Source of the DNA: Hyphomicrobiales bacterium
Lineage (GTDB): Bacteria > Pseudomonadota > Alphaproteobacteria > Rhizobiales > Beijerinckiaceae
Assembly (NCBI GenBank): GCA_026400535.1
Contig: JAPLOU010000064.1
Location: 1-44,590, forward strand
Direction: 5' to 3'
Length of the DNA: 44,590 nucleotides
Positions 1 through 6,525 of this stretch are shown piece by piece. Made by a program: the position numbers and the translations under genes. Below the pieces are notes generated by a model. It made no database searches and had not been told where the DNA came from. It was given only the letters and a program-made list of their open reading frames with translations. Within the stretch, counting starts at the first letter, position 1. Each line of letters starts with the position of its first letter.

Positions 1-429
1 ATAGCTGCCCCTGTCGGCATCCGCGAGGTCGAGACGCTTGCCCAGCAGCCATTCGTAGAGAAACCAAAGGCGGCGGGCATAGGCACTGGTCGGCTTGGCG
101 CAGACGAATTGGGCGATGGCCTCCGGCCCGGTTGCCAGAAAGAGACGACGCAGGACGGCAAGGTCGAGCCCCTCGTATTTGAGGGCGAAGACGAGGTGGC
201 CTTCCAAAGTCGGTTCTGGCGCGTGGCGCGGTGTGAAGAACCGCCAGGCGTCGGCCTCGAAGACACGATGCTTCTCGCCGATGGCTGCGAGCCGGGCCGG
301 CAAGGGTACAGCCAGAGCGTAGGCGTCGATCAGCGCCGCATAGCCGGCGGGTGTCGCCCGCTCGGGCAGGCGTCGGTCATGAAAAACGCTGACCGGCCCT
401 GAGAATTGGTGCTGTGGCTCGGCATTCAT
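1..429 (-). CDS. Fic-family protein, N-terminal part (runs off the left edge)
   Basis: An open frame of 143 codons reads leftward from ATG 429-427 and leaves the window without a stop. The peptide contains RRLPERATPAGYAALIDAYA near residue 20, then DAWRFFTPRHAPEPTLEGHL and, near residue 120, ARRLWFLYEWLLGKRLDL. I recognise this helical N-terminal region from long bacterial Fic proteins, which transfer AMP or another nucleotide to target proteins. The Fic core motif itself would lie outside the window, so the assignment rests only on the N-terminal domain. The start is uncertain: the first 20 codons overlap a 27-bp imperfect repeat, and homology seems to begin only after it. An IS-like end may have replaced the original 5' end. 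It lies outside the tRNA scar at 742, so it may belong to the flank rather than the island. Confidence 0.55.
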   Translation of the reverse strand, partial: MNAEPQHQFSGPVSVFHDRRLPERATPAGYAALIDAYALAVPLPARLAAIGEKHRVFEADAWRFFTPRHAPEPTLEGHLVFALKYEGLDLAVLRRLFLATGPEAIAQFVCAKPTSAYARRLWFLYEWLLGKRLDLADADRGSY

Positions 430-452
430 GAAAATTGCTGACGGCCCCTGAG
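377..452. repeat. Imperfect 27-bp direct repeat at the 5' end of the Fic-like gene
   Basis: Positions 377-403 and 426-452 both read TCATGAAAA, two variable bases, GCTGAC, then CCCTGAG, with 23 of 27 bases identical and starts 49 bp apart. A shorter third match, ATGAAAATTG, lies near 496-505. Short repeats in series are typical of the ends of IS21-type elements, but no transposase is visible here. Confidence 0.5.
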
Positions 453-741
453 GCTTGTTGACGAATGTTGCCTTCCGTGAATTTCAATGATGATCTATGA
501 AAATTGATTTTTCAAAAGTATTTTTCGTGAAATATAAAATGGCGGCGGAACGCTGGCGCGCCGCCCCGGAAAGGTGAACCGCTGCTGCTGGCGATCGGCG
601 ACAGCCATCGAGCTGTTGAGATTCGTTGCCGCTGGCGGCAGGAACCTGGGTCTCGTGTGCCAAGAATGCGCCAAAAACGAGAAAAGCCCCGATCTGGGGA
701 TCGGGATTTTTTCGTACAACGCTGATTTTTCAGCATTTATT
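430..741. other. A/T-richer non-coding stretch
   Basis: No convincing gene is present. The part from about 475 to 540 is clearly richer in A/T than its surroundings and includes a third partial copy of the ATGAAAATTG repeat. The right-hand third carries the hairpin terminator at 682-713 that lies downstream of the tRNA fragment. The small frames on both strands have no recognisable content. Confidence 0.5.
682..713. terminator. Hairpin terminator downstream of the tRNA fragment
   Basis: CCCGATC (688-694) pairs with GATCGGG (699-705) around a four-base loop, followed on the plus strand by ATTTTTT and flanked on the other side by AAAA. It could work in both directions. On the minus strand it sits about 30 nt past the CCA end of the tRNA fragment, where a terminator of the original tRNA gene would be. 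Confidence 0.7.
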
Positions 742-786
742 TGGTTGCGGGGACAGGATTTGAACCTGTGACCTTCAGGTTCTGAG
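742..786 (-). other. Attachment-site remnant: 3' half of an initiator tRNA-Met
   Basis: Read on the minus strand, the sequence has the right half of an anticodon arm (AACCTGAAGG), a short variable loop, a T arm ACAGG-TTCAAAT-CCTGT and the acceptor end CCCCGCAACCA. The A before ACCA matches the unpaired C1/A72 end typical of initiator tRNA. Similarity to an initiator tRNA stops inside the anticodon loop (CTCAGAA here, CTCATAA expected), and no D arm or 5' acceptor strand follows. A 3' tRNA half is what tyrosine recombinases leave at the distal end of an element. The intact tRNA copy expected at the other end is not in the window. Confidence 0.75.
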
Positions 787-917
787 TGGAATAGAACAGA
801 TCATGAACAATCGCGCAGATTTTCGCTTTCCTTCGCTATTTCCGTAGGTTAGCGGCCTACCGGGCGTGTCCAGTTTTCGCAGGAACTTCCTTCCAAACGC
901 GCCGTTTCCTCTCCCTT

Positions 918-966
918 TGCTTCCACAGTGCTTCCAGAACCTAAGCGTTTCTCGGCCGTGGAAGCA
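918..966. repeat. TGCTTCCA motif cluster 1 (possible integrase arm sites)
   Basis: TGCTTCCA occurs at 918-925 and 929-936, 11 bp apart, and its inverse TGGAAGCA at 959-966. The same layout recurs just upstream of the integrase remnant at 2802-2849. The cluster lies about 130 bp from the tRNA scar. Phased short repeats near an att site and near int are a feature of arm-type binding sites, but the sites are inferred. Confidence 0.45.
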
Positions 967-996
967 GAAGTCGCATCGACCAACGGCGCGAACGGT

Positions 997-1632
997 TCAA
1001 TTGAGACGCGCGCCGGGCGGTGCCATTCCGCTGCGCCAACGCGTGACCGCCACGGCGATCGCGTTCAGGTCGTCGTGAAGCGCGCGATCGACAACGGGGA
1101 ACATCTCGCTCAGCTCCGCCAGTATGCCCGCATCCTCGGGCCCCGGAGGCCGAGCGAATGTATTGCGAGCCGTCGCGAGTAGTTCGATCCCCTTTTCGAT
1201 CCGCGACAGGAGATCGCCGACGCCGGCCGGCATATCCAGGTCCTCCTGGCCTCCGGTGAACCCGCGCATGAACCCTTCATACAATTCCTCGACCCGGATC
1301 TTGGCGGCAGCATGCAGCCCATCGCGAGTATCGACCGTGCCGACCTTCGTCAGCTTTAGGGATCGCGATCCGGATTGATATCCGGCGAGGTGATTCCACA
1401 TGCCCATCAAGGCTTGGAAGAAGGCGTTTGCTTCCTCCGCGCTATCGAACGTCGGCAGCCCCTCCGGCCAGAGGCTTTCAATCGTCTTCACCGGCGAAAC
1501 CTTCTGCGCGGGGCTCACGATCTCGCCCCAGAACCGCATGCGCACAACGTGAAACGGCGTCGGGCAGCCGTACCGCTTGAGCAGCTTCTGGATCGCGCCG
1601 TCGCCGACGTAGGTGGGTTTGGGTTTTGCCAT
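997..1632 (-). CDS. Unknown protein, third gene of the higBA-like operon
   Basis: A 211-residue soluble protein that I do not recognise. It starts MAKPKPTYVGDGAIQKLLKR, has a Trp/Phe-rich middle (residues 50-90), an acidic segment around DLDMPAGVGDLLSRIEKG and a helical C-terminal part ending in a short basic tail. No signal peptide, membrane segment or zinc motif is visible. It starts 21 bp after the antitoxin stop on the same strand, so it is probably co-transcribed with the toxin and antitoxin. A chaperone, regulator or accessory role in the TA module is possible from position only. Its C-terminal end lies next to the TGCTTCCA cluster near the island boundary. Confidence 0.6.
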   Translation of the reverse strand: MAKPKPTYVGDGAIQKLLKRYGCPTPFHVVRMRFWGEIVSPAQKVSPVKTIESLWPEGLPTFDSAEEANAFFQALMGMWNHLAGYQSGSRSLKLTKVGTVDTRDGLHAAAKIRVEELYEGFMRGFTGGQEDLDMPAGVGDLLSRIEKGIELLATARNTFARPPGPEDAGILAELSEMFPVVDRALHDDLNAIAVAVTRWRSGMAPPGARLN

Positions 1633-1653
1633 CTTGATCGTGCTTGTCTCGGG

Positions 1654-1971
1654 CTACGCGACCGCCTGCAGTCCTTTCCTGGCGACCAATGTCAGCAGTT
1701 TCAGCGAAGCGCCACGCGGATGCTTCTCGCCCCGCTCCCACTGGCTCACCAACCCAGTGGTGACATTGAGATAGCGCGCGAACACCGCCTGGCTCGCCTT
1801 CTCCTTGGTCCGGATCTGGCGGATCTGCTCCGGCGTCAACGTCTCGACCGGCGTCAGGCACATCTCGTCGAAGGCCTTCATCGTTCGCTTGTCCATGACG
1901 CCCGCCTCGGCGAGGCCGAGCGCGGTCTCATGGACGGCAGCAAGAGCGTCGCTGCGATACTGCTTACCCAT
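1654..1971 (-). CDS. HigA-like antitoxin, XRE-type DNA-binding protein
   Basis: A 105-residue protein with a helix-turn-helix in its C-terminal half (about residues 58-95): QAVFARYLNVTTGLVSQWER is a clear XRE-type HTH. The N-terminal part is helical and would bind or wrap the toxin. This family neutralises the RelE/HigB-like toxin and represses its own operon. The gene overlaps the end of the toxin gene by 8 bp, and the order toxin then antitoxin is the usual higBA order. Likely operator repeats lie upstream of the toxin (2360-2388). The protein looks complete. Confidence 0.8.
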   Translation of the reverse strand: MGKQYRSDALAAVHETALGLAEAGVMDKRTMKAFDEMCLTPVETLTPEQIRQIRTKEKASQAVFARYLNVTTGLVSQWERGEKHPRGASLKLLTLVARKGLQAVA

Positions 1972-2338
1972 GGCACGTGATCTCCGTGATCGTCCCGTTC
2001 TTCATCGCGGCCGCGAGGGCCTTGTCGTCATAGCCGAGCAACTGGTCGGCCAGTTTGCGGAACGCCTTCAATTCGTCCCGCTTGATGTTGGCCCGGTCAT
2101 TCTTGGCGAAGCCGTAGACGAAGAACGCCTTCTCGGCTTGCCGTAACAGAATGATGCTCCGGAACCCACCCGACTTGCCCTGGCCGTCCCGCGCCAGGCG
2201 CTGCTTGATGACCCCGCCGCCGAGATCGGCGTCGATCAGTCCTTTCTCAGCACGCTGGACGGCTTCGCAGAGCGCGTCGTCGTCGATGCCTTCATGGCCA
2301 GCGAAGCGGGCGAAGGGCTTGGTCTTGAAGACGCGCAT
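1964..2338 (-). CDS. HigB/RelE-like toxin of a type II TA system
   Basis: A 124-residue protein starting MRVFKTKPFARFAG, with GGVIKQRLARDGQGKSGGFR and IILLRQAEKAFFVYGFAKND in the middle. This is the RelE-like HigB family (the group once called DUF1044), typically mRNA interferases acting at the ribosome. A GGAGCAGG ribosome-binding site sits just before the ATG. The gene is first in a three-gene minus-strand operon with the HigA-like antitoxin and an unknown protein. A good sigma-70 promoter with repeats lies about 35-60 bp upstream. No lesion is visible. Confidence 0.8.
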   Translation of the reverse strand: MRVFKTKPFARFAGHEGIDDDALCEAVQRAEKGLIDADLGGGVIKQRLARDGQGKSGGFRSIILLRQAEKAFFVYGFAKNDRANIKRDELKAFRKLADQLLGYDDKALAAAMKNGTITEITCHG

Positions 2339-2359
2339 CCTGCTCCCGCGCAGCCATAC

Positions 2360-2400
2360 ATAGCACTAAGACATATAGCACTGAGTGCGTTACCTTGCAA
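2360..2400 (-). promoter_or_regulatory. Promoter and candidate operators of the higBA-like operon
   Basis: On the minus strand TTGCAA (plus positions 2395-2400) is followed after 17 bp by TATATG (2372-2377), a good sigma-70 pair. ATAGCACT occurs twice on the plus strand (2360-2367 and 2375-2382, 15 bp apart), and GCACTgAGTGC (2378-2388) is a palindrome between the boxes. Binding by the HTH antitoxin for autoregulation is a reasonable inference. Confidence 0.6.
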
Positions 2401-2878
2401 TCCCAGCTCCGCCAACCTGAAGGTCGGGATGGTTCTGGAAGCCATCGCGGCGGGAAACAACCTGAAGGTCGCTGCGGCTGCGCCCGCAACACGCCTACGC
2501 CCCGACTCACGCCGAGTTTTCTGGAAGCAAGAGGGAGCAAAGAAGCGCGAAAACTGGCGCAACTGCAAAGGATTCCGCGCGATCTGCCCGCGCCAAAATC
2601 GCTGCGCAGGTTTTCGCTCTGACCACCCGGAACTACGCAGGACTTCGCCCTGCTACCTTTAGCTTATGAGTGGCCGGGAAGCGATTGCGAAGGAACACGT
2701 GGAATTGCTTTTTTCTTCTTATTTTCAATAACTTAGTTGACTTAAAGCGCGACGCCCCACACTCCGATTTTTGCAGGCTCACGCCGCGACTTTCGCCCTC
2801 TTGCTTCCACAGTGCTTCCACGGGCGGGCGCAGCGGGTGCCTGGAAGCAGAGTGAGCATCAAGAGCGGATCGCGGGCC
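2401..2878. other. Non-coding stretch between the TA promoter and the integrase
   Basis: About 480 bp without a convincing gene. It holds two copies of AACCTGAAGGTC (2414-2425, 2459-2470), the same 12 bases found on the other strand in the tRNA fragment, a single TGGAAGCA (2522-2529), an A/T-rich segment at 2690-2760 and the second TGCTTCCA cluster. These features would suit the attachment region of an integrase, possibly rearranged. Confidence 0.4.
2802..2849. repeat. TGCTTCCA motif cluster 2, upstream of the integrase
   Basis: TGCTTCCA at 2802-2809 and 2813-2820 (11 bp apart) and TGGAAGCA at 2842-2849 copy the layout of 918-966. The first 20 bases, TTGCTTCCACAGTGCTTCCA, are identical at 917-936 and 2801-2820. 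The cluster ends about 30 bp before the integrase start. Confidence 0.5.
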
Positions 2879-3430
2879 ATGCCGAAACTGACCAAACGCG
2901 TGATCGACGCCGCCGAGATTCAGGCAGCCGAGTATTTCATCTGGGACGACGAGCTCCCCGGTTTCGCCCTCTGCGTCCTGCCCAGCGGTCGCAAGGGATA
3001 CATCGTCCAGTACCGGGCCGGGCGACGCTCCCGCCGAATGAGCCTCGGACCCAGCACTGTCCTGACCTGCGAACAGGCGCGCACCCGCGCCATCGGCATC
3101 ATTGCGGCCGCGAGGAACGGCGATGACCCTGCCGCCGAACGCGATGCCGAAAGGAAAACGATCACGGTCAAGGAACTGGCCGAGCGGTTCGACAAGGAGC
3201 ACGTCTCGGTCAGGGTCAAGGAAACCACGGCAAAGGGCTATCGCCGCCTCATCGAGCGGACGATCCTGCCCGCGCTCGGACGGCATCGTGTCACCGAGGT
3301 CACTCGGGCCGACATCGCAACAAAGCTTCACCACGACCTGCGGCATATTCCCTACGAGGCCAATCGCTGCCTCGAAGTGATCTCGAAGATGTTCAGCCTC
3401 GCCGAGATGTGGGGGCTGCGTTTGAAGTAG
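2879..3430 (+). pseudogene. Truncated tyrosine-recombinase integrase (DUF4102 type)
   Basis: The frame starts MPKLTKRVIDAAEI and has the DUF4102 N-terminal arm-binding domain (residues 1-85: WDDELPGFALCVLPSGRKGY, then RRSRRMSLGPSTVLTCEQAR), followed by the SAM-like core-binding domain to about residue 180 (VTRADIATKLHHDLR). It stops after MWGLR with two foreign codons. Family members are about 400 residues long. The whole catalytic domain with its Arg-His-Arg-Tyr residues is missing, so the protein cannot recombine DNA. The break is where the gene meets a truncated Fic gene on the opposite strand. Start 2879 begins at the usual N-terminus of the family. Confidence 0.8.
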
Positions 3431-3789
3431 AGGCTGAGATAGAGGAGCGGCTGCTTGAGCACCCCCTCATGGCACAGGAAGAGGGTAATCAGTAGCCGGC
3501 CGAGGCGGCCGTTCCCGTCCAAGAACGGGTGAATGCTCTCGAATTGGAGGTGGATGAGCCCCGCCTTGATGAGGGGCGGGATTTCCGGCGTCGATTGATG
3601 AATGAATTTTTCGAAAGCGTCGAGGCACGGCATGAGCTCATCGACCGGCGGCGGAACATAAAGCTTAAAGCGGCTGATCGCGCCGGGGCCGTGGTAACTG
3701 GTAACTCGGATTTCGGGGCAGTCGGTAGCGGACTTCCGCGCCACTGCCGCCAGCATCAGATATCGGCCAGGAAGGACCCACGATATCAT
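3418..3789 (-). pseudogene. Truncated Fic-family gene fragment
   Basis: The frame contains HPFLDGNGRLGRLL, the Fic active-site motif (HxFxDGNGRxxR), preceded by YVPPPVDELMPCLDAFEKFI and the helix PPLIKAGLIHLQFESI. Fic proteins of this type modify targets with AMP. The N-terminal part is missing or unreadable upstream of about 3710. The C-terminal part after LLYLSLYFKR runs into antisense integrase sequence near 3420. Only about 100 residues of a protein of 350 or more remain. It is separate from the Fic-like gene at the left edge, whose visible part does not overlap this segment. Confidence 0.75.
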
Positions 3790-3873
3790 AGGCTTGGGCG
3801 AATTGGGCTTAAATGGGTGTCGATTTGGGTACGGTTGGGCGCGCGCGTGCCCCGAGCTTATCGAAAATCCTAG

Positions 3874-4002
3874 CTAAATCGCCCGATTTCGTCTCAGCGA
3901 AAACAGTCTGCCAGACCTTTTTCGCTGCGGCACGCTGAACAACGTGGTGGTGGTGGTCGTCGTCGTCATCATGCCGATGATGATGATCAGCAGCAGCAGC
4001 AT
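3874..4002 (-). CDS. Candidate leader peptide rich in Leu, Ile and Thr (attenuator-like)
   Basis: A 42-codon frame starts MLLLLIIIIGMM and continues with eight Thr codons in a row (ACG and ACC), then a basic tail ending RRNRAI. Runs of the amino acids that regulate an operon are the hallmark of attenuator leader peptides of thr, ilv and leu operons. A 9-bp stem (CAGCGAAAA 3895-3903 with TTTTCGCTG 3919-3927, enclosing GTC-TGGCA-GAC) lies over the end of the frame, where alternative hairpins of an attenuator form. No amino-acid biosynthesis gene follows; downstream is the Fic fragment. It may be an orphaned leader cut off by the rearrangement. The alternative is a chance product of trinucleotide repeats. 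Confidence 0.4.
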   Translation of the reverse strand: MLLLLIIIIGMMTTTTTTTTLFSVPQRKRSGRLFSLRRNRAI

Positions 4003-4155
4003 GACGAAGGGCAAGACAGTTGACCCGGATCGCAGTCAGGGAACGGCAGGCGCGGCAAGACCCCCGTAGTTAAAAGATAAGCCGATGTCCTTTAATTACG
4101 GTGATGCCTTAACAAAGGTCGGGGTCAGAATCTCGTCGAACGCCGACATGCCTGT

Positions 4156-4228
4156 TTGTCGTCGATCAACGACTTTCCCACTTGTCGTTGAACGACGACA
4201 TTGCTATATTGTCCGCGAACGACGACAA
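4156..4228 (+). promoter_or_regulatory. hipBA promoter with three phased operators
   Basis: TTGTC-N10-GAC(A/T)(A/T) sites lie at 4156-4175, 4182-4201 and 4209-4228, spaced 26 and 27 bp, about 2.5 helical turns. The -35 box TTGTCG (4182-4187) and -10 box TATATT (4205-4210) are 17 bp apart, so the central operator covers the promoter. Autorepression by the HipB antitoxin alone or with HipA is the expected control. Confidence 0.7.
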
Positions 4229-4242
4229 TCGGACAAAGCGTC

Positions 4243-4536
4243 ATGCATATTCGAACACCCTTAGACCTCGGGCTGGTCATCCGCCAGCAGCGCCGCCACC
4301 TCGGCCTTAACCAGACCGATCTGGCCAACCGCGTCGGCGTCGGCCGCCAATGGATCGTGGCCATCGAGCACGGGAAGGCGCGGGCGGAGCTGGGGCTCGT
4401 CCTGCGCACGTTTGCCGCCCTCGACCTCACTCTGGCCGTGGATGGCGGTGGCGATGCCCCCATGCGCAAGGACAGCAGCGTGGCACCGATCGACATCGAC
4501 GCCGTCGTCGATGCCGCGAAGGGACGCCGCCCATGA
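4243..4536 (+). CDS. hipB: HipB-like antitoxin
   Basis: A 97-residue protein from ATG 4243, with a single XRE-type HTH (LGLVIRQQRRHLGLNQTDLA, then RVGVGRQWIVAIEHGKARAE) and a short C-terminal tail. HipB binds palindromic operators and holds the HipA kinase inactive. The gene overlaps hipA by 4 bp (ATGA, 4533-4536), which indicates translational coupling. An upstream extension to 4201 is open but would begin inside the promoter, so 4243 is preferred. It lies directly downstream of three matching operator sites. Confidence 0.85.
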   Translation: MHIRTPLDLGLVIRQQRRHLGLNQTDLANRVGVGRQWIVAIEHGKARAELGLVLRTFAALDLTLAVDGGGDAPMRKDSSVAPIDIDAVVDAAKGRRP

Positions 4537-5831
4537 CCGATCAACTCGCGATCATCGTCGATGGTCGGATCATGGGCGAGATCCGCAAGGACAAGCGCGC
4601 GCGTCTCACGCTCGCCTACGACGCCGACTGGCGTCGGACACCGGACGCGTATCCACTCTCGCTCTCCATGCCGCTCGTTGTCGCCGAGCATGAGCACGCC
4701 AAGATCGAACCATGGCTGTGGGGTCTTCTCCCCGACAACGAAGCCATCTTGGCCCGCTGGGGGCAGCGCTTCCAAGTCTCGCCGCGCAATCCGTTAGCGC
4801 TGCTTGCCCATGTCGGCGAGGACTGCGCCGGCGCCATCCAGATCGTTCAGCCCGAGCGTGCAGACGCCCTTCGCACGCAGCCCGCTGGGCAAGTCGAATG
4901 GCTCGACGACAAGGACATCGCGGAGCGCATCCGCACCTTACGCAAAGACCAGGCGGCATGGCGCATTGCGCGCGATGCCGGCCAGTTCAGCCTTGCAGGC
5001 GCGCAGCCCAAAACAGCCTTCTTCTTCGAGAATGGCCGATGGGGAATCCCCTCCGGACGAGCCCCCACCACCCATATCATCAAACCGCCGATCGAAGCCT
5101 TCGACGGGCATGCCGAAAACGAGCACGTCTGCCTCGCTCTGTCGCGGGCACTTGGCTTGCCCGCCGCCGCGAGCCAAGTCCTCGTAGTCGAGGGCGAGGT
5201 GGCGATCGTCGTCGAGCGCTACGACCGTATGCGCGTGGCGGATGCGATCCGTCGCCTGCACCAGGAGGACATGTGCCAAGCGCTGGGACTGCCACCGACT
5301 GGGAAATACGAGAATGAAGGTGGACCGGGAGTGCCACCGATTGTCGAACTCTTGCGAACCTATTCCAGTCGCCCGATCGACGATGTCTGGACATTCATTC
5401 AGGCACTCGCGCTCAACTGGCTCATCGGCGGGACGGATGCTCACGCAAAGAACTATTCCGTGCTGATCGGTGCAGGTGGACGCGCCCGTCTCGCACCGCT
5501 TTACGATATCACCAGCACACTGCCTTACGACTGCGATTTCAAGAAGCTCCGCCTGGCGATGAAAATCGGGGGCAAGTATCTCCTCGACGATATCTCGCTG
5601 CGGCATTGGAACAAACTTGCGTCATCGGCTCGATTGGATGAGGAGCAGTTACGCACGAAATGCCTAGACCTCGCCGAGCGGCTTCCCGGCGCGCTGGCCG
5701 ACGTCATCAAGGCGGCTCGGGCCGACGGTCTCGACAACGCGGTCCTGCAGCGGCTTTCCGATGCCCTCAGCGCAAGAGCCGCCAATTGCCGGAAAATTCT
5801 GATGGCGGCACCAGCTCCTGAAACCGAGTGA
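4533..5831 (+). CDS. hipA: HipA-like serine/threonine kinase toxin
   Basis: A 432-residue, apparently complete HipA. The N-terminal HipA_N domain includes PLSLSMPLVVAEHEH and the middle has SLAGAQPKTAFFF (phosphate-loop region) and THIIKPP (ATP-binding Lys). The C-terminal kinase core has NWLIGGTDAHAKNYSVL with the catalytic Asp, and LAPLYDITSTLPY with the metal-binding Asp. HipA kinases phosphorylate aminoacyl-tRNA synthetases or similar targets and halt growth. It is coupled to hipB. This is one of the few fully intact modules in the degraded island. Confidence 0.9.
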   Translation: MTDQLAIIVDGRIMGEIRKDKRARLTLAYDADWRRTPDAYPLSLSMPLVVAEHEHAKIEPWLWGLLPDNEAILARWGQRFQVSPRNPLALLAHVGEDCAGAIQIVQPERADALRTQPAGQVEWLDDKDIAERIRTLRKDQAAWRIARDAGQFSLAGAQPKTAFFFENGRWGIPSGRAPTTHIIKPPIEAFDGHAENEHVCLALSRALGLPAAASQVLVVEGEVAIVVERYDRMRVADAIRRLHQEDMCQALGLPPTGKYENEGGPGVPPIVELLRTYSSRPIDDVWTFIQALALNWLIGGTDAHAKNYSVLIGAGGRARLAPLYDITSTLPYDCDFKKLRLAMKIGGKYLLDDISLRHWNKLASSARLDEEQLRTKCLDLAERLPGALADVIKAARADGLDNAVLQRLSDALSARAANCRKILMAAPAPETE

Positions 5832-5892
5832 TGATCTTTTCTAACCGAAGATAGGCAACATTTAAGGGCTGATGATCTGGGCGGTTCACATG

Positions 5893-6121
5893 GCGTCAGC
5901 TCCCGAAGACCGGAGACTGCGTAGACATCGTCATGCACGTAAACGATGCTGCCGATGAAGTGACCAGAAAGGTTTTCGTCTGCGCCTACGCTGAGGATGT
6001 CATTGAACAGCTGCTGACACTGAACCCGCGTCCAATCGTAGTTGCGCTGGTAGACAGGGATGGCGAATGCCGTATCGTTGCTGGCCAGAAAGCGATCGAC
6101 GCGGGTCTCGGCAGCCTTCAT
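5893..6121 (-). pseudogene. Truncated DUF262 (GmrSD/BrxU-like N-terminal) gene
   Basis: From ATG 6121 about 75 residues match the start of a DUF262 protein: AFAIPVYQRNYDWTRVQCQQ and HFIGSIVYVHDDVYAVSG. This domain binds nucleotide in GmrSD-type modification-dependent restriction systems and relatives. After SGLRELT the expected DGQQR motif is absent and the frame continues into unrelated sequence antisense to hipA. The break is near 5893. The remaining several hundred residues, including the nuclease part, are gone. Confidence 0.65.
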
Positions 6122-6174
6122 GCGATTTCTCTCAGGTTTTTGTTTGCGAGTCGCCAGCCTATTGGCGTCTGTGA

Positions 6175-6525
6175 TTAAGCCGCACGGTCGTCGCGTTCGA
6201 GATAGCTACGGAGCGCATCACTGACGACGGTATTGAGATTGATGCCCCGGCGCTTGGCGTAGAGCATGGCGCGGCGGTGCAGTTCGCGTCCAGGACGCAC
6301 GTTGAAGCTGCCCTTCAGAGGCACATCGGGCTTGCGGCCCTCGGCCTCGCAGAGCTCAAGATAATCGTCCACGGCCTCGTGGAACGCCGCCTTGATGCCT
6401 TTGGCGTCTTGCCCTTCATAGGTCACCAGGTCGCGGATGAACTCAAGGCGACCGTGCAGAACCTCATCCTCGTCGCTGTATTCGACCGATCCGAGATACC
6501 CTTTGTATTCCAGCATCGTGCTCAT
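6175..6525 (-). CDS. hicB: HicB antitoxin
   Basis: A 116-residue protein with the HicB partial RNase H-like fold (MLEYKGYLGSVEYSDEDEVL, then DLVTYEGQDAKGIKAAFHEA and a DDYLELCEAEGR helix) followed by a ribbon-helix-helix DNA-binding tail (SFNVRPGRELHRRAMLYAKR). HicB binds the HicA mRNA interferase and represses the operon. The ATG overlaps the hicA stop (ATGA, 6522-6525), the normal hicAB order. The antitoxin is intact although its partner is frameshifted. Confidence 0.85.
   Translation of the reverse strand: MSTMLEYKGYLGSVEYSDEDEVLHGRLEFIRDLVTYEGQDAKGIKAAFHEAVDDYLELCEAEGRKPDVPLKGSFNVRPGRELHRRAMLYAKRRGINLNTVVSDALRSYLERDDRAA

Noticed and set aside
742..786. A functional tRNA gene
   Set aside because: The 5' acceptor strand, D arm and left half of the anticodon stem are missing, so no cloverleaf can form.
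2771..2878. N-terminal extension of the integrase from an upstream start
   Set aside because: The extension covers the TGCTTCCA array and has no homology; the family N-terminus begins at MPKLTKRVID.
3950..4010. CRISPR or microsatellite array
   Set aside because: The tract is mixed trinucleotide runs without spacers; it is better read as codon runs of a leader-like frame. No CRISPR array was seen anywhere in the window.
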